This document shows, piece after piece, positions 16,022 to 23,020 of a stretch of DNA of 64,000 nt; the first letter of the stretch is position 1, and each line of letters begins with the position of its first letter. The DNA is from Poriferisodalis sp965237655. Lineage in GTDB: Bacteria; Actinomycetota; Acidimicrobiia; Acidimicrobiales; Poriferisodalaceae. The DNA is taken from NCBI RefSeq assembly GCF_965237655.1, contig NZ_CBDEGB010000001.1, forward strand, positions 1,302,001 through 1,366,000. Reading direction: 5' to 3'. The notes below the pieces were generated by a model. That model ran no database searches and had not been told where the DNA came from. It saw only the letters and a program-made list of their open reading frames with translations. A program made the translations under genes and the position numbers.

Positions 16022-16732
16022 CAACTGGAGTGGACCCTGAACGGAACTCACGAACTCGACCTGAGCCGACCCGTCTATTCGCTGACTGACGCGGCGGCAA
16101 TCCTTGCTGTCAGCCGGAGCACGCTCGGTTGGTGGCTGGAGGGCGGCGAGCGTCGCGGCCACCACTACAAGCCAGTCATCCGGGTCGAAGCGACCGGCGA
16201 CACCCGTCTCACCTGGCCGGAATTCCTAGAAGCAGGGCTCCTGCGTCAGTACCGGCGCACGCTCGGGGTCCGGCTCCATGAGATTCGCAGCTTCGTCTCT
16301 GCCCTTCGGGACGAGTTGGGAGTGGCGCATCCGTTGGCGTACGCGGCGCCGTGGGTCGGCGAGGGACGACGGCTGCTCGTCCGTTTTCAGGAGCGGTGTG
16401 AGCTGCGCGGCGAACTGCATCTCATCGCATTGGTCGATGGCCAGCCGTTGCTGCTTCCACCTGCTGATTCATTCGTGAAGCGGGTGGAATGGGACGACAA
16501 CCGGCCGGTCGCGTGGTGGCCGCACGCCGACGATGCGTCGCCGGTCCGATGCCGGCCAGACCGAAGGTTCGGCCGTCCGGCCATCGCGGGCGTCAGCACG
16601 TCGGCGATCGTCGAGCATCTCGACGGGGGCGAGACCGAAAGCGAAGTGGCCGAGCAGTTCGACCTTGCGCTCGAGAGCGTCAGTTGGGCTGTCGCCTACG
16701 AGACATCGCGTGTCGCAGTGCACGCCGCGTGA
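16022..16732 (+). CDS. VapB45-like antitoxin with DUF433 domain, 5' end uncertain
   Basis: An open frame of about 236 codons. The N-terminal helix-turn-helix ('YSLTDAAAILAVSRSTLGWW') is followed by 'TRLTWPEFLEAGLLRQYR', a middle beta-rich region, and a C-terminal DUF433 domain ('RFGRPAIAGVSTSAIVEHL', 'ETESEVAEQFDLALESVSWA'). This is the plan of VapB45-type antitoxins. No ATG, GTG or TTG exists in frame before the HTH; the first is TTG 16316, which would remove it, so the 5' end may have been cut by recombination at tail B. It is coupled (GTGA) to a truncated toxin. Confidence 0.7.
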   Translation, partial: QLEWTLNGTHELDLSRPVYSLTDAAAILAVSRSTLGWWLEGGERRGHHYKPVIRVEATGDTRLTWPEFLEAGLLRQYRRTLGVRLHEIRSFVSALRDELGVAHPLAYAAPWVGEGRRLLVRFQERCELRGELHLIALVDGQPLLLPPADSFVKRVEWDDNRPVAWWPHADDASPVRCRPDRRFGRPAIAGVSTSAIVEHLDGGETESEVAEQFDLALESVSWAVAYETSRVAVHAA

Positions 16733-16827
16733 AGCCCGCCACTGTTCGCTTCTACTTCGACGCACTTGCCGGGCGAGCCGCAGCAGCCTTCAGACCGTCG
16801 AGCTCTCCTGACTGTCACGCTGGGTAG
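16729..16827 (+). pseudogene. Truncated VapC45-like PIN toxin
   Basis: The GTG at 16729 overlaps the antitoxin stop. The product starts 'VKPATVRFYFDA', as expected for a DUF5615/VapC45-like PIN protein whose Asp is an early catalytic residue, but after about 12 codons it runs into unrelated sequence and stops at 16827. The rest was lost at the junction with CMD tail C, so this antitoxin has no toxin next to it. Confidence 0.65.
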
Positions 16828-16837
16828 GTGTGTTGGA

Positions 16838-16880
16838 GGCCGAGCCCGTCGGCGATGCGGTTGGCATGGGCGTAGACGCC
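16838..16880 (-). repeat. CMD-gene 3' tail remnant C
   Basis: The reverse strand encodes 'VYAHANRIADGLGLQ', matching 'YYAYANRIADGLGLE' of the intact CMD gene. It sits between the truncated VapC-like gene and the mobile mystery protein A gene. Confidence 0.6.
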
Positions 16881-16903
16881 AAAGTTGCTCATCGAGGCTT
16901 GCC

Positions 16904-17365
16904 CTAGTCGGTACGCCAGAGGTCGCGTCGACGCCTGAATTCGAAGGCGAGGTCGTCGATCTGAGCTTCGAGATCGTCGGGGGTGACCTCTTGGTCCTCA
17001 AGGCGTGAGTGGGCCATGACGTTTCGCAAGTGCCTGATGGCGCGGCGCCGGGCCTGGTCGGCGACCATGCCGTCGAGGCTTGTGCGGGGCACGAGTGCAT
17101 AGACGATGTCGCATTGCATGGCGTCGGCGACCCTGGTGAGGGTGTCGAGCTTGAGCGTCCGTTCCCGCTCGCCTCGCTCGATGGCGGGGATGCGCGATGG
17201 GTGAACGCCCATGCGGCGAGCCAGGTCGCCGCTGGTCATCCCCAGCGAGTCGCGCAGCGTGCGGATCCAGCCCTGGGGCGGAGGGGCAAGGTCAGTGAGG
17301 TCGCCGTGCCGATCGAAGCGTTGGTCGAGCCGGCGGCGTGATTGGGCTCGTTTGTCGCGCAGCAT
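16904..17365 (-). CDS. Mobile mystery protein A (Xre-family HTH regulator)
   Basis: 153 residues. 'LAPPPQGWIRTLRDSLGMTS', the HTH 'GDLARRMGVHPSRIPAIERG', 'TLTRVADAMQCDIVYALVPR' and 'SRLEDQEVTPDDLEAQIDDL' match the mobile mystery protein A family. In that family the gene is normally followed by mobile mystery protein B, a Fic-domain protein, the pair behaving like a toxin-antitoxin unit on mobile DNA. Here the expected position of B (below 16904) holds only a CMD tail and the VapC remnant, so this is an orphan. Confidence 0.75.
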   Translation of the reverse strand: MLRDKRAQSRRRLDQRFDRHGDLTDLAPPPQGWIRTLRDSLGMTSGDLARRMGVHPSRIPAIERGERERTLKLDTLTRVADAMQCDIVYALVPRTSLDGMVADQARRRAIRHLRNVMAHSRLEDQEVTPDDLEAQIDDLAFEFRRRRDLWRTD

Positions 17366-17523
17366 GGGTCACCTGCCGATCTTGTCGCTATCGATAGGTA
17401 TCGCTATGCAGATATAATGACTATATATCTATATCTGACAGCTAACCAATCCGATACGAATAGAGCGTCGACCAGGAATGGCATGGCCCCACTGCGGAGT
17501 GGACGGCCGAGCCGTCGTAGTTC

Positions 17524-17601
17524 AGTCCGGGATCTAGTCTTCGGTTTGGAGGCCGAGCCGTCGGCGATGCGGCTGGCATACGCGTAGTAGCCGACGACAA
17601 T
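17524..17601 (-). repeat. CMD-gene 3' tail remnant D
   Basis: The longest orphan tail: the reverse strand encodes 'VVGYYAYASRIADG' and, after a small frame disturbance, sequence related to the 'TEDWIPD' end. It lies upstream of and divergent from the membrane-protein gene at 17651, as in the 10.4-11.5 kb block. Confidence 0.65.
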
Positions 17602-17650
17602 CAAGAGGATGGGTTGCTCGTTACGGTTGGCTTCGTCGAGGGGAACGTCT

Positions 17651-18361
17651 GTGAGTGTGAGCGCTGAACCCGAGTTGTCCCCTCAAGCGCCTTCGGTGAG
17701 GCCGTCGCCGTATTCGTGGCGTCGGTCTCGTTGGGCTGATGGGCGGTTGATCAGTCCGCGGGATGACGGAATCGCTGCTTGGATCAAGTTCGGCGCTTGG
17801 TTTCTGGCCGCAGTTGGATTCTGGTTGTTCGGGCTGGCGGGCATTCCGACTGGTGCAATGGTCCCTGGGGCCGGGTTGGTGGTCGTGTTGTCGGTGGCTG
17901 CGTCGTTGGGCGCTGCGCAGGTAGTGAACGTTCACGCTCATTCGTTGGCTGGGCGTGGGTCGTCGGCCGCCGCATCAGTCGAGAACGTGCTGCTTGAGAC
18001 TGATAGCTCGGCAACGCGATGGCGAGCGGCGCGTTGGCCCGATGGCCGTTATGTGGCCGCCGGTGGCGTCGTCGCCTATATCGCCGCGTTTGCCGCCTCG
18101 GTGACGCTGATCTTGGCAATCTGGTTGCTCGGGCGCATGAGCGCTCCGGACCTCGGCGTTTCGTCATGGTGGGGGTCGTTGGGCTATGCGCTGCTCATGC
18201 CGATGACGTTCGTGGGAATTGTTTCCAGCCGGCGGCTGACCGCGCTCGCCTTGAACGACGCAGCAGACGGCCGGGCAGCTCCGGGCTCTCGTGCCGGCGC
18301 TGGCGAACCTCCCCGGCACCACACTTCAACGAAAACCAGCCACTGGACCCGATCAAGCTGA
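17651..18361 (+). CDS. Membrane protein with duplicated 'RW-DGR' segments, unknown function
   Basis: 236 residues from GTG 17651. Two internally similar halves: 'RSRWADGRLISPRDDGIAAW' followed by two membrane helices, and 'AARWPDGRYVAAGGVVAYIA' followed by two more. A polar tail follows ('GFVGIVSS'-like exit, then Ala/Gly-rich). No family recognised. It is the intact relative of the pseudogene at 11007. A terminator 165 bases downstream probably ends its transcript. Confidence 0.6.
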   Translation: MSVSAEPELSPQAPSVRPSPYSWRRSRWADGRLISPRDDGIAAWIKFGAWFLAAVGFWLFGLAGIPTGAMVPGAGLVVVLSVAASLGAAQVVNVHAHSLAGRGSSAAASVENVLLETDSSATRWRAARWPDGRYVAAGGVVAYIAAFAASVTLILAIWLLGRMSAPDLGVSSWWGSLGYALLMPMTFVGIVSSRRLTALALNDAADGRAAPGSRAGAGEPPRHHTSTKTSHWTRSS

Positions 18362-18525
18362 CCCTACGATCGGCATGTGGTCCGAGCGGCCGTCGACATC
18401 GGCGTGGTTGGTCGCAGCCGGTGTCTTGGCGAGCTTCACGGCGAAGCAATGCTCGACGCTGTCGGGTCTGGGTCCTATTGCCTTGCTTTCGCGAATGGCA
18501 CCACCTAGGGTGGGCACCTAGACCA

Positions 18526-18555
18526 CCCGGCCCTTGAGGGGCCGGGTTTTCTTTT
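18526..18555 (+). terminator. Rho-independent terminator
   Basis: An 8-bp GC stem (CCCGGCCC with GGGCCGGG) around a five-base loop is followed by TTTTCTTTT. Orientation is plus, so it ends transcription from the 17651 gene before the oppositely oriented NYN gene. Confidence 0.85.
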
Positions 18556-18557
18556 GC

Positions 18558-19295
18558 CTACCAGCCAGTCGGTCTGGACAGGGTGCCGACCGGATCGGGC
18601 AGTTGGCAGCTGGTGAAGTCAATCGCAGTCAGCTGTTGCCACCAGTGGCCGCCCACGCCGTCGTTGGGTTGCCCTGCGAGATCGCCGGCAAGCCACCGGT
18701 TGCTTGGGTTGACCGTTCCCACCGGTACGCGCAGACGGCTTTCGCGAACGGGAAGGCTCAGGTCGCTGTCATTCGTGATCACGATGGCTGCGTCGACACG
18801 CTGCGTCAGCACGTCAACCAGGAGCTGCGAAGCGAGGTTGACATTGGTTCCTTTCTCTTCGCTGCGGATATGCGAAGCCATGAAGACTGCATCGGGGACA
18901 TCAACGCCCGAGGAATCCTGCACCATCATCGGCCACTGCGACGTCACGACCCTCGGCTTGCGGTCTCCACCGGCAACCGCTAGCGGCGACCGCACGACTC
19001 GTGCAACGAACCTGCCCACCAGGATTCGATCAAACGATTGGTGATGCCGCAGCGCCGCCACATAGCGATCTTGATGACTTCGGCCGTTGCTGTTTCTGCG
19101 CCCGTCAACGAACGCTGTGCAGTAAACGACTCGATCCAGCACCGCACCCCGAGCAACCCACGACGGGACTCCACCAATCAGGCGCAATGCGAGTTGGCGG
19201 AGGTCAAGCCAGCGCCATCCTGACTGACCGCGTCCGCAGATCGAACGTCCTCCGTAGAACAGGTTCAGTCCGTCGATGTAAGCCCCGACTCTCAT
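18558..19295 (-). CDS. NYN (LabA/DUF88-like) PIN-fold RNase
   Basis: 245 residues. The N-terminal 'GAYIDGLNLFYG' carries the first conserved Asp of NYN domains. The middle 'EEKGTNVNLASQLLVDVL' and 'VDAAIVITNDSDLSLPV' carry the later conserved acidic residues (Asp in ITNDSD). NYN domains are PIN-like metal-dependent RNases. Proteins of this length with the 'EEKGTNVNLA' motif occur as single genes in accessory regions, some in toxin-like or defence settings. It is complete and starts at ATG 19295; no partner gene is obvious. Confidence 0.75.
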   Translation of the reverse strand: MRVGAYIDGLNLFYGGRSICGRGQSGWRWLDLRQLALRLIGGVPSWVARGAVLDRVVYCTAFVDGRRNSNGRSHQDRYVAALRHHQSFDRILVGRFVARVVRSPLAVAGGDRKPRVVTSQWPMMVQDSSGVDVPDAVFMASHIRSEEKGTNVNLASQLLVDVLTQRVDAAIVITNDSDLSLPVRESRLRVPVGTVNPSNRWLAGDLAGQPNDGVGGHWWQQLTAIDFTSCQLPDPVGTLSRPTGW

Positions 19296-19429
19296 CAGCC
19301 ACCTTCGCTCACGAGGGTTGAACGCAAGACGGTTGCACAGACTGTGCGACGAGGCCTACTGCTTTTCGTCCTGGTTGGACTGCTGAAGCTGCGCAGGCGC
19401 TGGGCGCGACCCGTAGCTGGCTACGGCTC

Positions 19430-20005
19430 CTACCGGGCTGTTGCCTGGGCTGCGGGTCCGTCGGGGATCCAGTCTTCGGTCTCGAGGCCGAGCCCGTCCG
19501 CGATGCGGTTGGCGTAGGCGTAGTAGCCGACGACTTCTGTGATGTCGAGGATGTCCCGGTCGCTGAAGCCGGCTTCGCGCAGGGCGTCGATGTCGGCGTC
19601 GCTGGTGGCGGCGGGGGTCTCGGTGAGCTTGACGGCGCAGCGCAGCATGGCGGTGCGCTTGGGGGACATCCCGGCGGTGGTCCAGTCGTGCTCGACGGCG
19701 TCGACGAGTTCGTCGTTGCGGATGAGGCGGCGCAGACCGCGCCGGTGGTGGACCACTCAGTAGTGGCAGTCGTTGGTGAGGCTGACGACCAGGGCGATGA
19801 GCTCGCGTTCGACTTTGCGCAGGGTGGCGGTGCCGGCCATGGCTGATTCGTAGAGGCCTTGGTGTGCGGCCATGCTGCGGGGGTTGAGCGAGTGGATGGC
19901 CAAGATGTGGTCGACCCGGCCCCAGGCGGGGTCCACAACCCGGGGGTACAGCTCGCCGAGCTCGCCGTCCCAGTCGTCGTCCGCAATGACCGTGATGCGC
20001 GCCAT
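19430..20005 (-). CDS. CMD/AhpD-like peroxidase-related selenoprotein (in-frame UGA = Sec83)
   Basis: 191 residues if the TGA at 19757-19759 is read as selenocysteine. The N-terminal part runs 'MARITVIADDDWDGELGEL' to 'LIALVVSLTNDCHY'. After the TGA the same frame continues 'VVHHRRGLRRLIRNDELVDA' through 'SDRDILDITEVVGYYAYANR' to 'TEDWIPDG'. AhpD-like and peroxidase-related enzymes have a redox Cys-x-x-Cys followed by His residues; here it is C80-H-Y-[UGA83]-V-V-H-H. A SECIS-like hairpin lies 12 nt after the UGA. Such enzymes act in thiol-dependent peroxide reduction or related redox steps; the substrate is unknown. Sec machinery is outside the window. An alternative reading is a nonsense mutation at exactly this codon. 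Confidence 0.75.
19728..19744 (-). promoter_or_regulatory. Bacterial SECIS-like hairpin downstream of the UGA
   Basis: On the minus strand CGGCGC-GGTCT-GCGCCG forms a 6-bp stem with a five-base loop beginning GG. The loop lies 18 nt after the UGA, within the distance and loop-G rules generally used for bacterial SECIS elements bound by SelB. The same hairpin survives in the broken copy at about 10.64 kb. Confidence 0.6.
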
Positions 20006-20160
20006 GAGCCAGCGTGACACACCGGCAGGGCGTTGGTCGTACTGGGCCACGCCTCGCTTGGAAACGATTCTTCGGCGCTTCCCGTCGTGGGTACATTGAG
20101 GCGCAGTTCAGCGTCGGTGAGGCCCGTTCGCGGCCGGGAACTCGGAGCCAGATCAGATCG

Positions 20161-20841
20161 ATGACCGCTTACGAGCCCCTCTCGGCACGCTTGAACGCCG
20201 CATTTGACGGCTGCTACGAGGCCCATCGCGCCTCGGCCCTGTCGGGCGTGCCGCAGTCAACGGTGTATCTCTGGGCTCGCAACGGGCTGGTGACACCGTC
20301 AGTGTCGCCGACTCGCGTGAAGCTCTGGTCCTATGCCGACTTGATGGCGCTGCGCATCGTCTACTGGCTGCGGCATCCGAAGTTCGAGATAGAGGGAAGC
20401 GTTCCTGCGAGCCCGATGCCGCGCGTGCATGAGACCCTCGCCGAGTTGGAGCAGCTCGGATTGGACATCTGGGACGACAGCGACGGCCGGCTGACGTCGC
20501 CGTTGCGGGTCGATGCCTCCGGCAAGATCTGGGTGGACGTCGACGGAATCCCTCATCGAGCGGGGCAAGCGGCGATGCCGGAGTCATTGGACCTCCTGGG
20601 TCCGTTCGATGTCGCCGACCGTCGAGGACCCGACCTCATCCGTCCCCGCCCGAACCTCCGCATCGTCCCCGGACGCGTCTCAGGCGAGCCGCACCTCGCC
20701 GGGTCACGCATCACGACCCTGTCCGCGGCCGCTGTCTACGAGAGCCTCGGTGACTACAAGGCGATCGCCAATCTGTATCCAGGCTTCGATGCCGAGGCAT
20801 TCAGGGACGCAGTCGAGTTCGAGAGCTCACTGGCTGCGTGA
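20161..20841 (+). CDS. VapB45-like antitoxin (HTH + DUF433)
   Basis: 226 residues. The N-terminal MerR-like HTH ('RASALSGVPQSTVYLWARNG', 'KLWSYADLMALRIVYWLR') is followed by a middle region and a C-terminal DUF433 domain ('LRIVPGRVSGEPHLAGSRIT', 'SLGDYKAIANLYPGFDAEAF'). It is the intact counterpart of the 16.0 kb gene. The stop overlaps the toxin start, so translation is coupled. Antitoxins of this type bind DNA and neutralise the PIN-like partner. Confidence 0.8.
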   Translation: MTAYEPLSARLNAAFDGCYEAHRASALSGVPQSTVYLWARNGLVTPSVSPTRVKLWSYADLMALRIVYWLRHPKFEIEGSVPASPMPRVHETLAELEQLGLDIWDDSDGRLTSPLRVDASGKIWVDVDGIPHRAGQAAMPESLDLLGPFDVADRRGPDLIRPRPNLRIVPGRVSGEPHLAGSRITTLSAAAVYESLGDYKAIANLYPGFDAEAFRDAVEFESSLAA

Positions 20842-21338
20842 TGCAGCTCCCGCTGGATCACAACTTTTCTGAACCGATCGTCAACGCTCTGAAGCCTTGG
20901 ATGGGCTCGCTGGAACTGCTGCCCATTCGTCAGATCGATGACCGGTTGACCGGTCTCGACGATCGCCCGCTGCTGATCGCTCTGCGACAGCTCGGATTCG
21001 AGGGATTGGTGACCCTGAACTACCGCATGCTGCGGAATCCCAGCGAGCTGGCCGCCATCATCAAGACGGGGCTCACGGTCTTCGCGATCGAAGGAGTCGG
21101 CCACGATCCGCTGCGTGCTACCGGTGCGTTGCTCCTTGATCTGCCGTCGGCGGTCAAGGCCGTGGACGCAGGGGCGAGTGTGGTGTATTGGATGAGGCCA
21201 CGCCCGCCGCAACCGCAAGATCCTCGCGACTTGTTCGACGAGGCCGCGACGCGGCGACACGAGGACCCTGCTGAGCTCTATGACAGCGTCGAAGTGTCCG
21301 ATGCCGAGCTGCAGACACCCGTGCTTGCGTCTAGCTAG
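20841..21338 (+). CDS. VapC45/DUF5615-like PIN toxin
   Basis: 165 residues. It starts 'MQLPLDHNFSEPIVNAL', with the DxN-type acidic start of DUF5615/VapC45-like PIN proteins, followed by 'LDDRPLLIALRQLGFEGLVT' with more acidic residues and 'GLTVFAIEGVGHDPLRATG'. The 3' part is a charged extension. The ATG at 20841 overlaps the antitoxin TGA (a GTG at 20838 is also in frame). Likely an RNase toxin; complete, unlike its relative at 16.7 kb. Confidence 0.75.
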   Translation: MQLPLDHNFSEPIVNALKPWMGSLELLPIRQIDDRLTGLDDRPLLIALRQLGFEGLVTLNYRMLRNPSELAAIIKTGLTVFAIEGVGHDPLRATGALLLDLPSAVKAVDAGASVVYWMRPRPPQPQDPRDLFDEAATRRHEDPAELYDSVEVSDAELQTPVLASS

Positions 21339-21856
21339 CAGCCACGCAGTCGTCGCTCGTGGGTTGCGCATAGTCTCAGCGTCGATGGCGGGGCTTGGGT
21401 TGCTCAAGTGACGAACGGCACGATTCAACGAGTTGAGCTGTCGTATTGGCGAGCGGTGCGTCGCATCGAGGCACGCAAGGCCCGCAAGCAGGCGCGGGAC
21501 GCCCATCGGGCTGAGCAATGGCGAGGCACGGTCTGATTGATCGCCGTTGTGTGTGCACGTTGATCGGCTTTGAACCTCTGGAGTCGTTCATTGGCGACAA
21601 CGACTGACCACGTTCCCGAGTCGTCGCTGGGGTGGCTGAATGTTGACAATGCAGCGAGCGAGCGCTCGATGAGCCGGGCACGCTTGACGTCCTGCGTGCG
21701 GCGGTGCGTGATCTGGTGCTAGGCGAGCAGTTCGGCGAACCTGTTCGAGCCTTAGTCGGGCCGTTGCCGTTGAGGCCTTATTCCACGGGCATCTGATTGG
21801 ATCAAGACCAGTCGTGGGCTCGATGCCAAGACCCACACAGTTCGTCCAGCAGAGCT
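21339..21856. other. Intergenic stretch, at most one short ORF
   Basis: The only protein-like stretch is a 42-codon plus-strand frame from GTG 21408 to TGA 21536, rich in Arg and Ala ('VELSYWRAVRRIEARKARK'), without recognisable domains. It may be a fragment. No hairpin terminator, RNA gene or repeat was found. Confidence 0.35.
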
Positions 21857-22273
21857 CTAGCTGCCGCTGCTGCGCAGCTCGGCCAGCAGCGCTACATGGC
21901 CCTCTTTGATCGCCTGCCATTCATCGAGCCTGTCGTGCGCTTGCGCAATGAGCGCCTGCGCTAGTTCGGGATCGAACACGCTCACATCCTCGGCGTGCAC
22001 AACAGCCCGTTCCGCGAGCGCCCAGATGCGCTCGTTCACGTAATCGAACGCCTGTTGTGACGCTGCGGCGTCGCCCAGTTCCCAGGCTGCGTCGTAGTTG
22101 TCGAGCCTCGCGAAAATCATGTTCCACTCGGCGTCGATCTTGTCGGCGCGCGCGTTGATTGCCACGAGCGCTGCCTGCTGATCTCGCACGGCTCGCTCTT
22201 GTCGGCGCTGCCGCTCGCGGCTCGACGCCGCTGCTGCGCGCACGAACTGGCCCATGATGCTCCCAAGTCTCAT
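21857..22273 (-). CDS. Hypothetical helical protein
   Basis: About 138 residues from ATG 22273 (ATG 22255 also in frame), almost entirely charged and helix-favouring, probably coiled coil: 'RERQRRQERAVRDQQAALVA', 'NARADKIDAEWNMIFARLDN', 'FDYVNERIWALAERAVVHAE'. No catalytic motif or membrane segment and no family recognised. The frame is open further upstream but overlaps the transposase remnant, so an internal ATG is preferred. Confidence 0.5.
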   Translation of the reverse strand: MRLGSIMGQFVRAAAASSRERQRRQERAVRDQQAALVAINARADKIDAEWNMIFARLDNYDAAWELGDAAASQQAFDYVNERIWALAERAVVHAEDVSVFDPELAQALIAQAHDRLDEWQAIKEGHVALLAELRSSGS

Positions 22274-22289
22274 CGGCGCAGTCTCGCGC

Positions 22290-22886
22290 GTCAGCACTGG
22301 GGGGCACCGGCCGCGTTCGACCGCGTCACTGGGCTCGATCTGGGAGCCGTGGCGGTCGACGGGTCCATGCACAAAGCGCCCTGCGTGGTCCCGGGACAAG
22401 CAAGAGCCTTGTTGACAGGCGCATGACGGGCTGGAAGTGATCCGTGGCATCAGAACGCCACGACATCCCGGTCGGGCGAAGCGTCGACGGCGCGAACCCA
22501 ACGATGTCGCCATGCTCGAACCGACCCTTCACGCCGTGGAAGTCACTGGGATGCACCACGACATTGGCTCACTGAGCTCGGGCCGCGGCTACGGCTACCT
22601 CAAGGTGCGCGCCCGTCTCGCCGAAAGCGGCCTCGCCGACCTTGACATGCAGCGGCGCGGCACCAAACCGTCACCCGGCGCCTTCCGTCGGCTCAGCCTC
22701 GGGCTACGCGGGATTGTCGAGGCCACCAACACCTGATGGTCCAACTGCGGACAACTCCGACGAAGCACCGACGGCAAACCCGCCCACTGCCACGCCGCAC
22801 TGTGCCTCGCCTTCACCGCGCTGATCACGGGACGCCTCATCAACCACCGAAAACCCCTGGGCACCCAACTGAACAACACACCTACC
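22290..22886 (+). pseudogene. IS5-like transposase remnant (relative of the 1844 element)
   Basis: Pieces of a DDE transposase occur in changing frames: 'AVAVDGSMHKAPC' (keeping the Asp that the 1844 copy lost), 'NDVAMLEPTLHAVEV', 'GLADLDMQRRGTKPSPG', 'GIVEATNT', then after an in-frame TGA 'WSNCGQLRRSTDGK' and 'ALITGRLINHRK'. At least two frameshifts and one stop are present, so it is dead. It supplies the C-terminal region missing from the 1844 copy. Confidence 0.75.
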
Positions 22887-23020
22887 CGCTCAGCTCCCTC
22901 GTTGAGGCCTTTCGCTACTCGCGTATGTGTCTTGCCGTCCGCCGAATCGCGACAGGATTCACATCGTCAAGCAATGTGCTTCATATCCGCCTCGACTTGC
23001 TTGGCTACGATTACGCCGCT

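Noticed and set aside
18362..18525. Small RNA between the membrane-protein stop and the terminator
   Set aside because: No conserved structure or promoter could be recognised; the terminator is explained by the upstream gene.
22736..23020. N-terminal extension of the DUF4011 helicase back to 22736
   Set aside because: That stretch encodes the C-terminal end of the transposase remnant in another frame and has no helicase similarity; ATG 23021 fits the family start.
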